DNA of 64,000 bases from Sedimentitalea sp039941015. GTDB taxonomy: Bacteria > Pseudomonadota > Alphaproteobacteria > Rhodobacterales > Rhodobacteraceae. The stretch is taken from the NCBI RefSeq assembly GCF_039941015.1, contig NZ_JBDVFI010000095.1; one strand, given 5' to 3'. How positions within the stretch are numbered: the stretch's first letter is position 1; every line of letters begins with the position of its first letter. Under the pieces are notes generated by a model. That model worked only from the letters and a program-made list of their open reading frames with translations. It was not told the DNA's origin and did no database searches. Below, in pieces: positions 1 through 8,503 of the stretch. Position numbers and translations under genes: made by a program.

Positions 1-37
1 AGGCGTTGAAGAATCTGGCGGCGGGGAATGGCTGGCA

Positions 38-340
38 TCATTTGCCCTTCTTGGCGGTGATTTCGCGATAGGCCTCGGCGAGCGCGGCGGCGAAGGCGGA
101 GTCGGCGGCCTCTTGAAAGGCACTGATCTCAGGGGCTGGACAGGTGCCCGCAGCCCCTGAGATCAGCAGCGCTCGAAAACTCGCAAAGGCAAGATGGTCA
201 AATGTCTCATCCGGTTCTTTCTGCAACCCCGGAACTGCCCGCAGCGCACAGCGCGACGCAAACCAGATCTGGGTCTGATGCGTTTGATCCTCCAACCACG
301 CCTTCGCGCTTTCCTGATCTGTAATCTCTACCTTGCCCAT
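38..340 (-). CDS. Hypothetical protein, 100 aa
   Basis: This is a small soluble protein of unknown function. The frame stays open much further on the minus strand, but that part is only antisense to lepA. The likely start is the ATG complementary to 338-340 (MGKVEITDQES). The N-terminal third contains an 'ES.AWLE.Q......ASRCALRAVP' pattern that resembles, from memory, the N-termini of several alphaproteobacterial hypothetical proteins. The C-terminal half is Ala-rich and probably helical, ending in a basic tail (KKGK). There is no signal peptide or membrane segment. It is divergent from lepA with about 42 nt between starts, so the promoters must overlap. No function is assigned. Confidence 0.6.
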   Translation of the reverse strand: MGKVEITDQESAKAWLEDQTHQTQIWFASRCALRAVPGLQKEPDETFDHLAFASFRALLISGAAGTCPAPEISAFQEAADSAFAAALAEAYREITAKKGK

Positions 341-382
341 GCCCGCTTGACCGCCCCGCAAAACCAAATCATATCCTGCATC

Positions 383-2182
383 ATGACTGACCTCGCACAT
401 ATCCGCAATTTCTCGATCGTCGCGCATATCGACCATGGGAAATCCACGCTGGCCGACAGGCTGATTCAGGAAACCGGCACCGTTCAGGACCGGGACATGA
501 AGGAGCAGTTGCTTGACGCGATGGATATCGAGCGCGAGCGGGGCATTACCATCAAGGCCAACACCGTGCGCATCGATTATGTCGCGGACAACGGCGAGAC
601 CTATGTGTTGAACCTGATCGACACGCCGGGCCACGTGGACTTTGCCTATGAGGTGTCCCGGTCCATGCGAGCGGTCGAAGGGTCGCTTCTGGTCGTGGAC
701 AGCACGCAGGGGGTCGAGGCGCAGACGCTGGCGAATGTTTATCAGGCGATTGATGCCGACCACGAGATCGTGCCGGTTCTGAACAAGATCGACCTGCCCG
801 CGTCCGAATGTGACCGGGTGGCCGAACAAATCGAGGATGTGATCGGGATTGATGCCTCGGGCGCGATCCGGGTCAGCGCCAAGACCGGCGTCGGCATCCG
901 CGAGACATTGGAAGCGATTGTCCAGCATTTGCCCGCGCCCAAGGGCGACCGCGATGCGCCGCTCAAGGCGATGCTGGTCGACAGCTGGTATGACAGTTAC
1001 CTCGGCGTGATCGTTCTGGTGCGGATCATGGATGGTGTCTTGAAAAAAGGCGACCGGGTGCGGATGATCCAGTCGGGATCAACCCATCTGGTGGATCGTA
1101 TCGGCGTGTTCCGCCCACAGATGCAGGTGGTGGACGAGCTTGGCCCCGGCGAAATCGGATTTCTGACCGCCTCGATCAAGCAGGTGCGCGACACTCGTGT
1201 GGGCGACACGATCACCCATGAAAAGAGAGGCTGTGAAACGCCGCTGCCGGGGTTCAAACCCTCGGTGCCGGTGGTGTTCTGCGGCCTGTTCCCGGTGGAT
1301 TCCGCCGAGTTTGAGGACCTGCGCGACGCCATCGAAAAACTGGCGCTGAACGACGCGTCGTTTTCCTATGAGATGGAGACCTCTGCCGCGTTGGGCTTTG
1401 GGTTTCGTTGCGGCTTCCTAGGGCTGCTGCACCTCGAAGTCGTACGCGACCGGATCGAACGCGAATATGATATCGAGCTGATCACCACGGCGCCGTCGGT
1501 GGTCTATCATATATACATGAAAGACGGCTCGATGGAGGAGCTGCACAACCCTGCGGACATGCCCGACCTGTCGGTGGTCGATCACATCGAGGAACCCCGG
1601 ATCAAGGCGACGATCCTCGTGCCTGACGAATATCTCGGCGATGTGCTGAAGCTGTGCCAAGACCGGCGCGGGATCCAGATGGACCTGACCTATGCCGGCA
1701 GCCGCGCCATGGTGGTCTATGACCTGCCGTTGAACGAGGTTGTGTTCGATTTCTATGACCGGCTGAAATCGGTGACCAAGGGTTATGCGAGCTTTGACTA
1801 TCAGATGACAGAGTACCGCGAGGACAATCTGGTCAAGATGTCGGTGCTGGTGAATGACGAGCCTGTCGATGCATTGTCGATGATGGTGCACCGCGACCGT
1901 GCGGAGATGCGCGGGCGGGCGATGTGTGAAAAGCTCAAGGATTTGATCCCGCGTCACATGTTCAAGATCCCGATTCAGGCGGCCATCGGCGGCAAGGTGA
2001 TCGCCCGCGAAACGCTGTCGGCTCTGCGCAAGGATGTGACCGCCAAATGCTATGGCGGTGACGCGACCCGAAAGAAGAAACTGCTGGAGAAGCAGAAGAA
2101 GGGTAAGAAAAAGATGCGCCAGTTCGGGAAAGTGGATATCCCGCAAGAGGCGTTTATCTCTGCGTTGAAGATGGACAGCTAA
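383..2182 (+). CDS. lepA: Elongation factor 4 (LepA), ribosomal back-translocase GTPase
   Basis: LepA is a translational GTPase that binds the ribosome and helps it under stress, in the cytoplasm or at the membrane. The protein is 599 aa, the usual length. G1 AHIDHGKST is at residues 14-22, switch motif RERGITI at 51-57, G3 DTPGHVDF at 80-87 and G4 NKID at 134-137. Elongation-factor domains follow, then the LepA-specific C-terminal domain with its lysine-rich stretch near the end. An upstream in-frame start at 194 exists, but the sequence before 383 overlaps the divergent gene and has no LepA homology, so MTDLAHIRNF at 383 was chosen. No strong Shine-Dalgarno precedes it. It appears monocistronic. 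Confidence 0.97.
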   Translation: MTDLAHIRNFSIVAHIDHGKSTLADRLIQETGTVQDRDMKEQLLDAMDIERERGITIKANTVRIDYVADNGETYVLNLIDTPGHVDFAYEVSRSMRAVEGSLLVVDSTQGVEAQTLANVYQAIDADHEIVPVLNKIDLPASECDRVAEQIEDVIGIDASGAIRVSAKTGVGIRETLEAIVQHLPAPKGDRDAPLKAMLVDSWYDSYLGVIVLVRIMDGVLKKGDRVRMIQSGSTHLVDRIGVFRPQMQVVDELGPGEIGFLTASIKQVRDTRVGDTITHEKRGCETPLPGFKPSVPVVFCGLFPVDSAEFEDLRDAIEKLALNDASFSYEMETSAALGFGFRCGFLGLLHLEVVRDRIEREYDIELITTAPSVVYHIYMKDGSMEELHNPADMPDLSVVDHIEEPRIKATILVPDEYLGDVLKLCQDRRGIQMDLTYAGSRAMVVYDLPLNEVVFDFYDRLKSVTKGYASFDYQMTEYREDNLVKMSVLVNDEPVDALSMMVHRDRAEMRGRAMCEKLKDLIPRHMFKIPIQAAIGGKVIARETLSALRKDVTAKCYGGDATRKKKLLEKQKKGKKKMRQFGKVDIPQEAFISALKMDS

Positions 2183-2706
2183 GCGGGCCATTTTCAGGGC
2201 GCATGGACGAAAACGGTTGGATCGACCAACGGCGGATGGACATGTCTTTTTGGTGGTGTGAGGTCGACAGCCTTAGAGCCTATTCAGTGACCGAAAACTG
2301 AAGAGTGCTCCGGACAGCGCGTGATCGTTCTGTGCGACCGTTGCGCTGTCCGTCGCGTCCGTGAGTGAGTGTGTCGGCTTTGCAATGACGCCAATATAGT
2401 CGGTGCTGGTTGTGTGCATAGCGGTAAGCCTGCCAGATTTTTCCGCGTTTCGGCCAATCCGTGAAACCCTGTGCAAGCGCTACCGCGTATCCGTGGTGGC
2501 CATGCTTGCAGCAGGTGAGGCCGGCTGCAGAATTGGGCTAGCTGCGGGGTTCAACGCCAAGAAAGCTACCGCGAGACGCGGATTTTACCGGCCACAGGCA
2601 ATTTCCGAACCGATCAAAGGCAGCGGTTCTTGATCCCGGTCCGGTTTGTCAAAAGATGTAATCTTGAAGCTAGCGCTGCGTGCGCTCGACCAATTGCCGC
2701 CTGATG
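2183..2706. other. Noncoding interval, 524 nt
   Basis: I see no convincing gene here. The open frames at 2273-2476 (minus) and 2403-2633 (plus) have no domain, signal or ribosome-site support. The only clear structure is the inverted repeat at 2311-2352, listed separately. Confidence 0.5.
2311..2352. repeat. 10-bp perfect inverted repeat (hairpin)
   Basis: CGGACAGCGC at 2311-2320 is the exact reverse complement of GCGCTGTCCG at 2343-2352, with a 22-nt loop. No T-run follows on either strand. A simple intrinsic terminator for lepA is therefore unlikely, though a weak terminator or operator is possible. Confidence 0.5.
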
Positions 2707-2844
2707 CTAGAGCGCTTCTTGAACATCGCTCGCGGTATTGGAGATCGCGCCACCCGCTTTCTGAATGTCACGCCCGGCACCTTTGGCGGTTTCACAGGCA
2801 GTCAGGGTCAGCAGGGCGAGGCAGAGGATAACAGGCCGTATCAT
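2707..2844 (-). CDS. Entericidin-like small lipoprotein, 45 aa
   Basis: This short gene encodes a 45-residue protein beginning MIRPVILCLALLTLTAC. The N-terminus is a lipoprotein signal peptide with lipobox LTAC, so Cys17 should be lipidated. The mature part (ETAKGAGRDIQKAGGAISN) matches the pattern of the entericidin A/B family, small cell-envelope lipoproteins. A GGAG ribosome site lies about 7 nt before the ATG (complement of 2842-2844). Entericidins form a toxin/antidote pair in E. coli. In alphaproteobacteria single copies are common and their role is not settled. It appears monocistronic. Confidence 0.8.
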   Translation of the reverse strand: MIRPVILCLALLTLTACETAKGAGRDIQKAGGAISNTASDVQEAL

Positions 2845-2935
2845 GGCAATCTCCGATCAGTTCTGCGAGCGTATAAGCCAGCTTTCCAAAGATGGTACAA
2901 GACCCAATTTCAGGGCCATCACATTGGACTGGGGA

Positions 2936-3142
2936 TCAGGATGCGGCGCGTCGCACGTTGGGGGAGGCGGAGGATGGCAACGCCGAGCGAAGAATTAACT
3001 GCAATGCGATACTAAAGAGGAAGCCGCCCCAACAACCGCCCAGATACCACAAGAAGACTGTTCCGAACCCAGACCCCATTATCGCCGCGACTAAGGCGGT
3101 GATCAGCCCGAAGGCTACGGAAAGGACGAGGTGGGCCAGCAT
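2936..3142 (-). CDS. Small hydrophobic membrane protein, 68 aa
   Basis: The translated frame has two strongly hydrophobic, Gly/Ala-rich segments (about residues 3-24 and 28-50) and a polar tail rich in Ser, Pro and Arg. This composition fits a small two-helix inner-membrane protein better than a random frame. A weak GGAG lies about 12 nt upstream. I do not recognise a named family. It sits alone between the entericidin-like gene and an AT-rich noncoding stretch. It could still be spurious. Confidence 0.5.
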   Translation of the reverse strand: MLAHLVLSVAFGLITALVAAIMGSGFGTVFLWYLGGCWGGFLFSIALQLILRSALPSSASPNVRRAAS

Positions 3143-3526
3143 CAGCTGCAGAATCTCCGGCGGGTTGAATATTAGTTAACAAATATATTGGCAAAAAGAT
3201 TAACAAATAGCTAATGCGCCTTTGGTCGGTGGTCCATAAATCGGCGCGATCTTGCCGTGTGTTCGCGAAATGCCTTCAATCTAGGCGAGTGGTTTGCGGC
3301 TCTTAGAGTGCAAAAGCTGGAGGGGCGAAGCCATCTCGGGCCGATGAAACGCACCAGATTTCGAGCAGAAACGTAGTCTATGAATTTGAAATACATATAT
3401 TTTTATGTATCCACTGGCTGGGTTTCTGTTGAGGATTTGGCACCGTCGGGTTGATCCCAATCAAGGCCAACGCCGACAATAAGCTCTAAGCCTACTTTTG
3501 TGGCTGAATGTTAACAGGAGCATTTG
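3143..3526. other. AT-rich intergenic region
   Basis: About 380 nt with lower GC than its surroundings, notably around 3165-3215 and 3375-3415. No convincing ORF or hairpin was seen. It probably holds promoters for the genes on either side, ending in the AGGAG ribosome site before 3527. Confidence 0.4.
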
Positions 3527-3739
3527 ATGATCCGTCTCGCGATGATTCTCTATTCATTGATTTCGACCAGCTTTGCCGGAATCGCGGTGATAGTGATTCT
3601 GGTAACCGGGTATGGAACGCTTATGCCGATTCTTGTTGCGGCGGCGAGTGGCGCTGTTCTGGCGGTGCCAGCAGCCTATCTCGTGGCGCACAAACTCTAT
3701 GGGGCAGAGCCGTCAACCAGAACACGTAAGCAGGCCTAG
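3527..3739 (+). CDS. Small two-helix membrane protein, 70 aa
   Basis: The protein has two hydrophobic segments (about residues 4-28 and 31-55) and a short basic C-terminus (TRTRKQA). AGGAG stands 7 nt before the ATG at 3527; an in-frame TTG just upstream at 3524 is less likely. The pattern '(L/I)R.A.ILYS..ST..AG......L..GY.TLMPIL.AA..GAVLA.P..YLVA' is one I associate with a small protein widespread in Rhodobacteraceae. It has sometimes been mislabelled a CTP synthetase, which it cannot be at this length. Function is unknown. Confidence 0.75.
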   Translation: MIRLAMILYSLISTSFAGIAVIVILVTGYGTLMPILVAAASGAVLAVPAAYLVAHKLYGAEPSTRTRKQA

Positions 3740-3926
3740 AGCATTCTGATCTAAGCCAGCGTAGGGCAGCTTAATCGTAAATTTCGACGCATTGGGCGAT
3801 GGGTAAGGTATCGGCCTATAGTCGAAGCGCCACACTCAGATCTGGCACGACGACGGCGAAGTTCACTGTAACGGATCTCCTGCCGACCGATGCGACAAGG
3901 TCAATCGAGCCAGCGACCTGAAGTGG

Positions 3927-4685
3927 TCAGGCGACCAGAAAGGCGCGCAGGGACGCTTCGAATTCGCGCGGTTTTTCGGCGTGGAGCCAATGGCCCGCAC
4001 CGGGGAGCTTGGCAAACCGGGCATGTGGGAACAGGGCGCGGATTGCGCCGCGATGTTCGTGCTGAACATAGTCGGATGCGCCTCCTGAGAGGAACAGCAC
4101 GGGACCATCCCAGTGCCTGTCAGTTTCCGGGAAGGCCATGATGTTTGGCATTTCAGCGGCCAGCGTGTCGAGATTCAGTTTCCAGCATTTTTGGGTCACA
4201 TCCAAAGATTGCGTGAAAAAGCTCTGAAGGGCCCGCTCCACGCCGAGATCGGCAAGTTGGGCTTCTGCTTCTGAACGGCGGGTGACGGTTGAGAGATCAA
4301 CGCCACGCATGGCTTCGATAAACGATATCTGCGAGTGGGTATAGTTGACGGGCGCGATGTCAGCGACCACGAGGCGACGCACGGCATCGGGGTGGCGAAG
4401 CGCCAGCATCATCGAAGCCTTGCCGCCCATGGAATGTCCGACCACATCGGCAACGCCGCCAATATGCGTAACCACTTCGGCCAGATCATCCGCCATGTCC
4501 GGATAGCTGTGGCTGTCCGACCATGGGCTGTCGCCGTGATTGCGCATATCAACAGCGACGACTTGCCGGGTGTCAGAAATGCGTTTGGCGATGACGCTCC
4601 AGTTGCGGGCAGAGCCATAGAGCCCATGCGCAATCAGGAGAGGGGGCAGATCGGTCGGGGTGCCATGGATAATCATATTCAACAT
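3927..4685 (-). CDS. Alpha/beta-hydrolase esterase, YbfF-like
   Basis: This is a 252-aa cytoplasmic esterase of the alpha/beta-hydrolase fold, close in length and motifs to E. coli YbfF, which cleaves short acyl esters and acyl-CoA. The oxyanion motif is HGLYG at residues 20-24. The nucleophile elbow is GHSMGG with Ser85, and the catalytic His232 sits in GAGHWLHAEKP. The start MLNMIIHG at 4685 is preferred over an upstream in-frame ATG at 4763 because family alignments begin near this residue. No good ribosome site is visible. It is divergent from the 4787 gene. The physiological substrate cannot be read from sequence. Confidence 0.85.
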   Translation of the reverse strand: MLNMIIHGTPTDLPPLLIAHGLYGSARNWSVIAKRISDTRQVVAVDMRNHGDSPWSDSHSYPDMADDLAEVVTHIGGVADVVGHSMGGKASMMLALRHPDAVRRLVVADIAPVNYTHSQISFIEAMRGVDLSTVTRRSEAEAQLADLGVERALQSFFTQSLDVTQKCWKLNLDTLAAEMPNIMAFPETDRHWDGPVLFLSGGASDYVQHEHRGAIRALFPHARFAKLPGAGHWLHAEKPREFEASLRAFLVA

Positions 4686-4786
4686 GGATTTGTGATAGCG
4701 GCAGTTGCGAGGCAGGGCCAGACCTGTTGATGCGGACGCATCGGGACGGTAAGGCAGGGCCATCGGGCCGCATGACAGGAGACAGC

Positions 4787-5161
4787 ATGACCGAGCCGCA
4801 GGATTTTGAGGCCACTACGACCGCAGTGCTGGCAGCAATGCGTGAGAAGCTGGGTATCCGTGCGCGCACCTTGCAGGCTGCGCGCACCCCCGCGAAGCGG
4901 TTGTTGCCGCGTCGGGTGTTCAAAAGCTATGAAGTGCTGCAAAAGGCCGAGCCGTTTCTTGCACATCCCAAGTTGGCCCGGACGGTTGATGCGTCAGCGC
5001 TGATTGCAGCGAACAGCGAGGTGCGCGCCTATCTTGATGGGATCGATCTGGCGGATCGGCGCAAGGGCTGGTGGCTGAGCCTCGCAGGCAGCCTCGCTTT
5101 TGGCCTGATTGCGCTCAGCGTGCTTGTGCTCGTCGTGCTGAACTGGCGCGGGTTTCTTTAA
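4787..5161 (+). CDS. Hypothetical protein with C-terminal membrane anchor, 124 aa
   Basis: The first ~90 residues are polar and probably helical, rich in Ala, Leu, Arg and Lys. One transmembrane helix at about residues 99-120 ends the protein, so it is likely a tail-anchored inner-membrane protein with a cytoplasmic domain. The start at 4787 follows an AGGAG with 6-nt spacing, which decides it over in-frame ATGs at 4727 and 4772. No domain is recognised. It ends just before a terminator hairpin shared with the convergent symporter gene. Confidence 0.75.
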   Translation: MTEPQDFEATTTAVLAAMREKLGIRARTLQAARTPAKRLLPRRVFKSYEVLQKAEPFLAHPKLARTVDASALIAANSEVRAYLDGIDLADRRKGWWLSLAGSLAFGLIALSVLVLVVLNWRGFL

Positions 5162-5184
5162 GACCACGATATCAATCAGAGTAG

Positions 5185-5208
5185 GGTAGGAGCCGGGAGG
5201 CTCCTACC
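5185..5208. terminator. Bidirectional terminator hairpin
   Basis: GGTAGGAGCC (5185-5194) pairs perfectly with GGCTCCTACC (5199-5208) around a GGGA tetraloop. It lies between two convergent genes. The T-run is poor on both sides. Confidence 0.65.
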
Positions 5209-5232
5209 GTTCGCTATTGTGCGGCGCGGTGG

Positions 5233-6714
5233 TCAGCCTTTGGCAGGCACGGACCCCGCTGCCGCCGCATCTACTTTGGCCTGCGGCGCATCCGGCCAGG
5301 CGGTCGGGTCGGTATCGAGATCCGAAAACTTCGCGGGATCAAATACCGGTTTGTCGATGCCCTGCGCAAGTTGCGTGCGGAAATCCTGGATCATCCTCAT
5401 GGCAACCGGAAACAGCATCATCAGCGCGAGCAGGTTCACGACCGCAAGAATGCCCATCATCGGATCGGAGAAGGAGAACACCGTCATTGCACCGGGTGCT
5501 ACCGCACCGAGAAAGACGATGCCGATGATCGCGACGCGCAAAACCAGAATCGCAGAGGGATTGTCGGTCATAAAGGACAGCGCGTTTTCACCGAGATAGT
5601 AGTTGTACATGATCGACGAGAAAGCAAAGAGCAGGATCGCAAGGGTCAGAAAATATTGCGACCATTCGCCCAATGCGCTGACCATCGATTGCTGGGTCAG
5701 TGCTACGCCGTCGATGCCTTCTGCGCCGGGTTGATAGACGTCAGACAGCAAGATGACGAAGGCTGTGCAGGAACAGATGATAATCGTGTCGATAAAGACC
5801 GACAGCGATTGGGTGATGCCCTGGCTCACCGGGTGTTTCACATAGGCCGTCGCAGCCACGTTCGGTGCGGACCCCAACCCGGCCTCGTTCGAAAACAATC
5901 CCCGACGCAGGCCCTGTGCGATGGCTGCGCCCATACCGCCGGCGACCGCTTCGCGAAAGCCAAGGGCGTTGGCAACAATGTCCACGATGACCCCCGGCAC
6001 GCTGGCGATGTTCAACACGATGATGATCAGCGCCATTGCAAGATAGCCAAGCGCCATGATCGGAATGATGACATCTGCCGCCTTGGCGATACGGTGGATG
6101 CCGCCGAATATGATAAAGCCGGTGACGATCGAGAGCAGCGCGCCGGTATAGACGCGGGGAATCTCCATGCTGTCGAGCGCTGCGCCGGCAACGGTATTGC
6201 CTTGAAAGGCGTTAAAGCCGATCGAGAAGGAAAAGATCAGGCAGACCGCATAAATCAGCGCCAGCCAGCGATAGTTCGTGCCGAGCCCATAGATAATGGT
6301 CATCGCAGGCCCGCCGCGATAGTCGCCCTCTGGCGTGGTGCGTTTGTAAAGCTGGGCGAGCGTCGCTTCGATCAGGGCGGTACACATTCCCACAAGTGCA
6401 ATCATCCACATCCAGAACACCGCGCCGGGTCCACCGATGGTGATTGCCACGGCGACACCGGCGATGTTGCCACCGCCCACACGCCCGCCGACGGAGACGA
6501 ATAGTGCTTCGCGGGCGCTAATCTTGTTGGGGTCTGCCGTGTCGTCGCTCTTGAGAACCGAGAACATGCGCTTGAAAAAGCGAAGCTGCACAAAGTGACT
6601 GGCTGCCGTAAAGAACACGCCGAAAATCACAAGAATGGGTACGAGCGCCCACCCCCAAGTCAGGTCATTGATGAGATTGAAAATCCAGTTCAAGATGTCC
6701 ACGGCAACCCCCAT
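5233..6714 (-). CDS. Alanine/glycine:cation symporter (AGCS family)
   Basis: This 493-aa inner-membrane protein has about ten hydrophobic segments and belongs to the sodium:alanine symporter family, which imports alanine or glycine with Na+. Signature stretches are visible: 'SVGGRVGGGNIAGVAVAI' near residue 75, and the FSNEAGLGSAPN motif near the middle, which lies in the substrate/Na+ site region. The C-terminus is a polar ~50-residue cytoplasmic tail. The start MGVAVDILNWIF at 6714 fits the family; an in-frame upstream ATG at 6798 adds a non-conserved leader. The neighbouring glyA suggests a link to glycine/serine metabolism, although each has its own transcript. Confidence 0.9.
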   Translation of the reverse strand: MGVAVDILNWIFNLINDLTWGWALVPILVIFGVFFTAASHFVQLRFFKRMFSVLKSDDTADPNKISAREALFVSVGGRVGGGNIAGVAVAITIGGPGAVFWMWMIALVGMCTALIEATLAQLYKRTTPEGDYRGGPAMTIIYGLGTNYRWLALIYAVCLIFSFSIGFNAFQGNTVAGAALDSMEIPRVYTGALLSIVTGFIIFGGIHRIAKAADVIIPIMALGYLAMALIIIVLNIASVPGVIVDIVANALGFREAVAGGMGAAIAQGLRRGLFSNEAGLGSAPNVAATAYVKHPVSQGITQSLSVFIDTIIICSCTAFVILLSDVYQPGAEGIDGVALTQQSMVSALGEWSQYFLTLAILLFAFSSIMYNYYLGENALSFMTDNPSAILVLRVAIIGIVFLGAVAPGAMTVFSFSDPMMGILAVVNLLALMMLFPVAMRMIQDFRTQLAQGIDKPVFDPAKFSDLDTDPTAWPDAPQAKVDAAAAGSVPAKG

Positions 6715-6958
6715 AAATGTAAAATTCTCGCAAAATCTAACGTCTGCAGACCCCAGATTAGCAAAATCGTACATATTGGCGACATGTTTCTCACGCAAAA
6801 GGAGAGTTGGCTCGTTTTTAGTCGGCCGAATGTCTTTTTAGGCAGCAAATGCGGTGGGCTGCAGCGAATGCCAGGCCGTGGCAATCGAAAACTCCCCGAT
6901 TCAGAGCAAAGTAGGGGCCATTCTAATCGCCCAGCCTGAAAGGGGCTGCCCAAGCGGC

Positions 6959-6990
6959 GCGGGGCGGCGTCAGAATTGACGCCGCCCCGC
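6959..6990. terminator. Strong GC hairpin downstream of glyA
   Basis: A perfect 14-bp stem (6959-6972 with 6977-6990) closes on a GAAT loop. It lies 35 nt past the glyA stop codon and probably ends glyA transcription, although no U-run follows on the minus strand. The remainder of 6715-6958 is noncoding and should contain the symporter promoter. Confidence 0.6.
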
Positions 6991-7025
6991 AAATGTCATG
7001 TTGAACCGTTCAACGGGTACTGACC

Positions 7026-8321
7026 TCAGAGATCGGGATAGATTGGGAAGCGGGCGCAGAGGGCGGCGACTTCGGCGCGGACCTTATCTTCGACCGCGGC
7101 ATTGTTGTCTTCACCATTGGCGGCCAATCCATCAACCACTTCGATGATCCAGTCGGCGATTTGACGGAATTCCGCCTCGCCAAAGCCACGCGTGGTGCCT
7201 GCCGGGCTGCCAAGCCTGATGCCGGACGTTACGGTCGGCTTTTCAGGGTCAAACGGTACGCCGTTCTTGTTACAAGTGATATGGGCGCGACCCAGAGCGT
7301 TTTCCGTTGCGTTGCCCTTGACCCCTTTGGGGCGCAGATCGACCAGCACCACATGGGTGTCAGTGCCGTGGGTCACGGTATCAAGACCGCCTTTGATCAG
7401 CTGATCCGACAGCGCCTGTGCGTTGGTGACGACCTGTTTGATATAATCCTTGAAGCCGGGCTGAAGCGCCTCGCCAAAGGCGACGGCCTTGCCCGCGATC
7501 ACATGCATCAGCGGGCCACCTTGAATGCCGGGAAAGATTGCCGAGTTGAATTTCTTGGCAAGCGCCTCGTCGTTGGTCAGGATCATCCCGCCACGCGGAC
7601 CGCGCAGGGTCTTGTGGGTGGTGGTGGTGGCCACATGGGCGTGCGGGAAGGGCGATGGATGTTCCCCTGCGGCAACCAGACCGGCGAAATGCGCCATGTC
7701 CACGTGCAACCAAGCACCGACACTGTCGGCAATTTCGCGCATCTTGGCAAAGTCGATCTGGCGCGGGATGGCAGAGCCACCGGCGATGATCAGCTTGGGC
7801 TTGTGCTCGGTCGCCAGTTCCTGCACCTGATCATAATCAAGCAGGTTGTCCTGTTTGCGCACACCATATTGCACCGCGTTGAACCATTTGCCCGACTGGT
7901 TGGGGCGCGCGCCGTGAGTCAGGTGACCACCGGCATCAAGGCTCATCCCCAAGATGGTATCGCCCGGCTGCAACAGCGCTGTGAACACACCCTGGTTTGC
8001 CTGCGATCCGGAGTTTGGTTGCACGTTGGCAAAGCCGCAATCAAACAGCTTGCAGGCGCGCTCGATCGCGAGGTTCTCGGCGATGTCGACATATTGGCAG
8101 CCGCCATAATAGCGACGTCCGGGATAGCCTTCGGCATATTTGTTGGTCATCACCGAGCCTTGGGCCTGCATGACGGCGGTGCTCACGATGTTTTCGGACG
8201 CGATCAGTTCGATCTCGTCACGCTGGCGGCCAAGTTCTTTCTGGATGGCGCCGAAAATCTCGGGGTCGCGGTCGGCGAGGGGGGTCGTGAAAAAGCCGGT
8301 ATCAGGATTTGACGCGGTCAT
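7026..8321 (-). CDS. glyA: Serine hydroxymethyltransferase
   Basis: SHMT is a cytoplasmic PLP enzyme that converts serine and tetrahydrofolate to glycine and methylene-THF, the main one-carbon source. The protein is 431 aa, the normal bacterial length. The N-terminal motif ELIASENIVS is at residues 38-47, YPGRRYYGG at 66-74, and the PLP lysine is Lys237 in TTTTHKTLRGPRGG. The start MTASNPDTGFF at 8321 has a GGAG site upstream, and the open frame beyond it is non-conserved. It is divergent from nadK. I saw no riboswitch in the 182-nt spacer. Confidence 0.98.
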   Translation of the reverse strand: MTASNPDTGFFTTPLADRDPEIFGAIQKELGRQRDEIELIASENIVSTAVMQAQGSVMTNKYAEGYPGRRYYGGCQYVDIAENLAIERACKLFDCGFANVQPNSGSQANQGVFTALLQPGDTILGMSLDAGGHLTHGARPNQSGKWFNAVQYGVRKQDNLLDYDQVQELATEHKPKLIIAGGSAIPRQIDFAKMREIADSVGAWLHVDMAHFAGLVAAGEHPSPFPHAHVATTTTHKTLRGPRGGMILTNDEALAKKFNSAIFPGIQGGPLMHVIAGKAVAFGEALQPGFKDYIKQVVTNAQALSDQLIKGGLDTVTHGTDTHVVLVDLRPKGVKGNATENALGRAHITCNKNGVPFDPEKPTVTSGIRLGSPAGTTRGFGEAEFRQIADWIIEVVDGLAANGEDNNAAVEDKVRAEVAALCARFPIYPDL

Positions 8322-8503
8322 GGAGGGCTCCGATCTGGACAGGGAATGGTGTAGGCCAATTTTCAACGGGAAACTATGTCGAGCGGCCAGAGAGTAAAAG
8401 ACGATAAACCGGCGAAATGCGGCTTCAGAGTAGCAAGGCTGGTCATGCAGGGAAAGGTGTGGTTGTTTCGGAACCGAATGCGCAACACCGGAAACCTGAC
8501 GCC

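Noticed and set aside
194..382. Longer LepA reading frame starting at 194
   Set aside because: The extra 63 residues have no LepA homology and overlap the divergent gene; the conserved protein starts at 383.
2273..2633. Small frames on both strands between lepA and the entericidin-like gene
   Set aside because: No ribosome site, no domain pattern and no hydrophobic or lipoprotein signal supports them.
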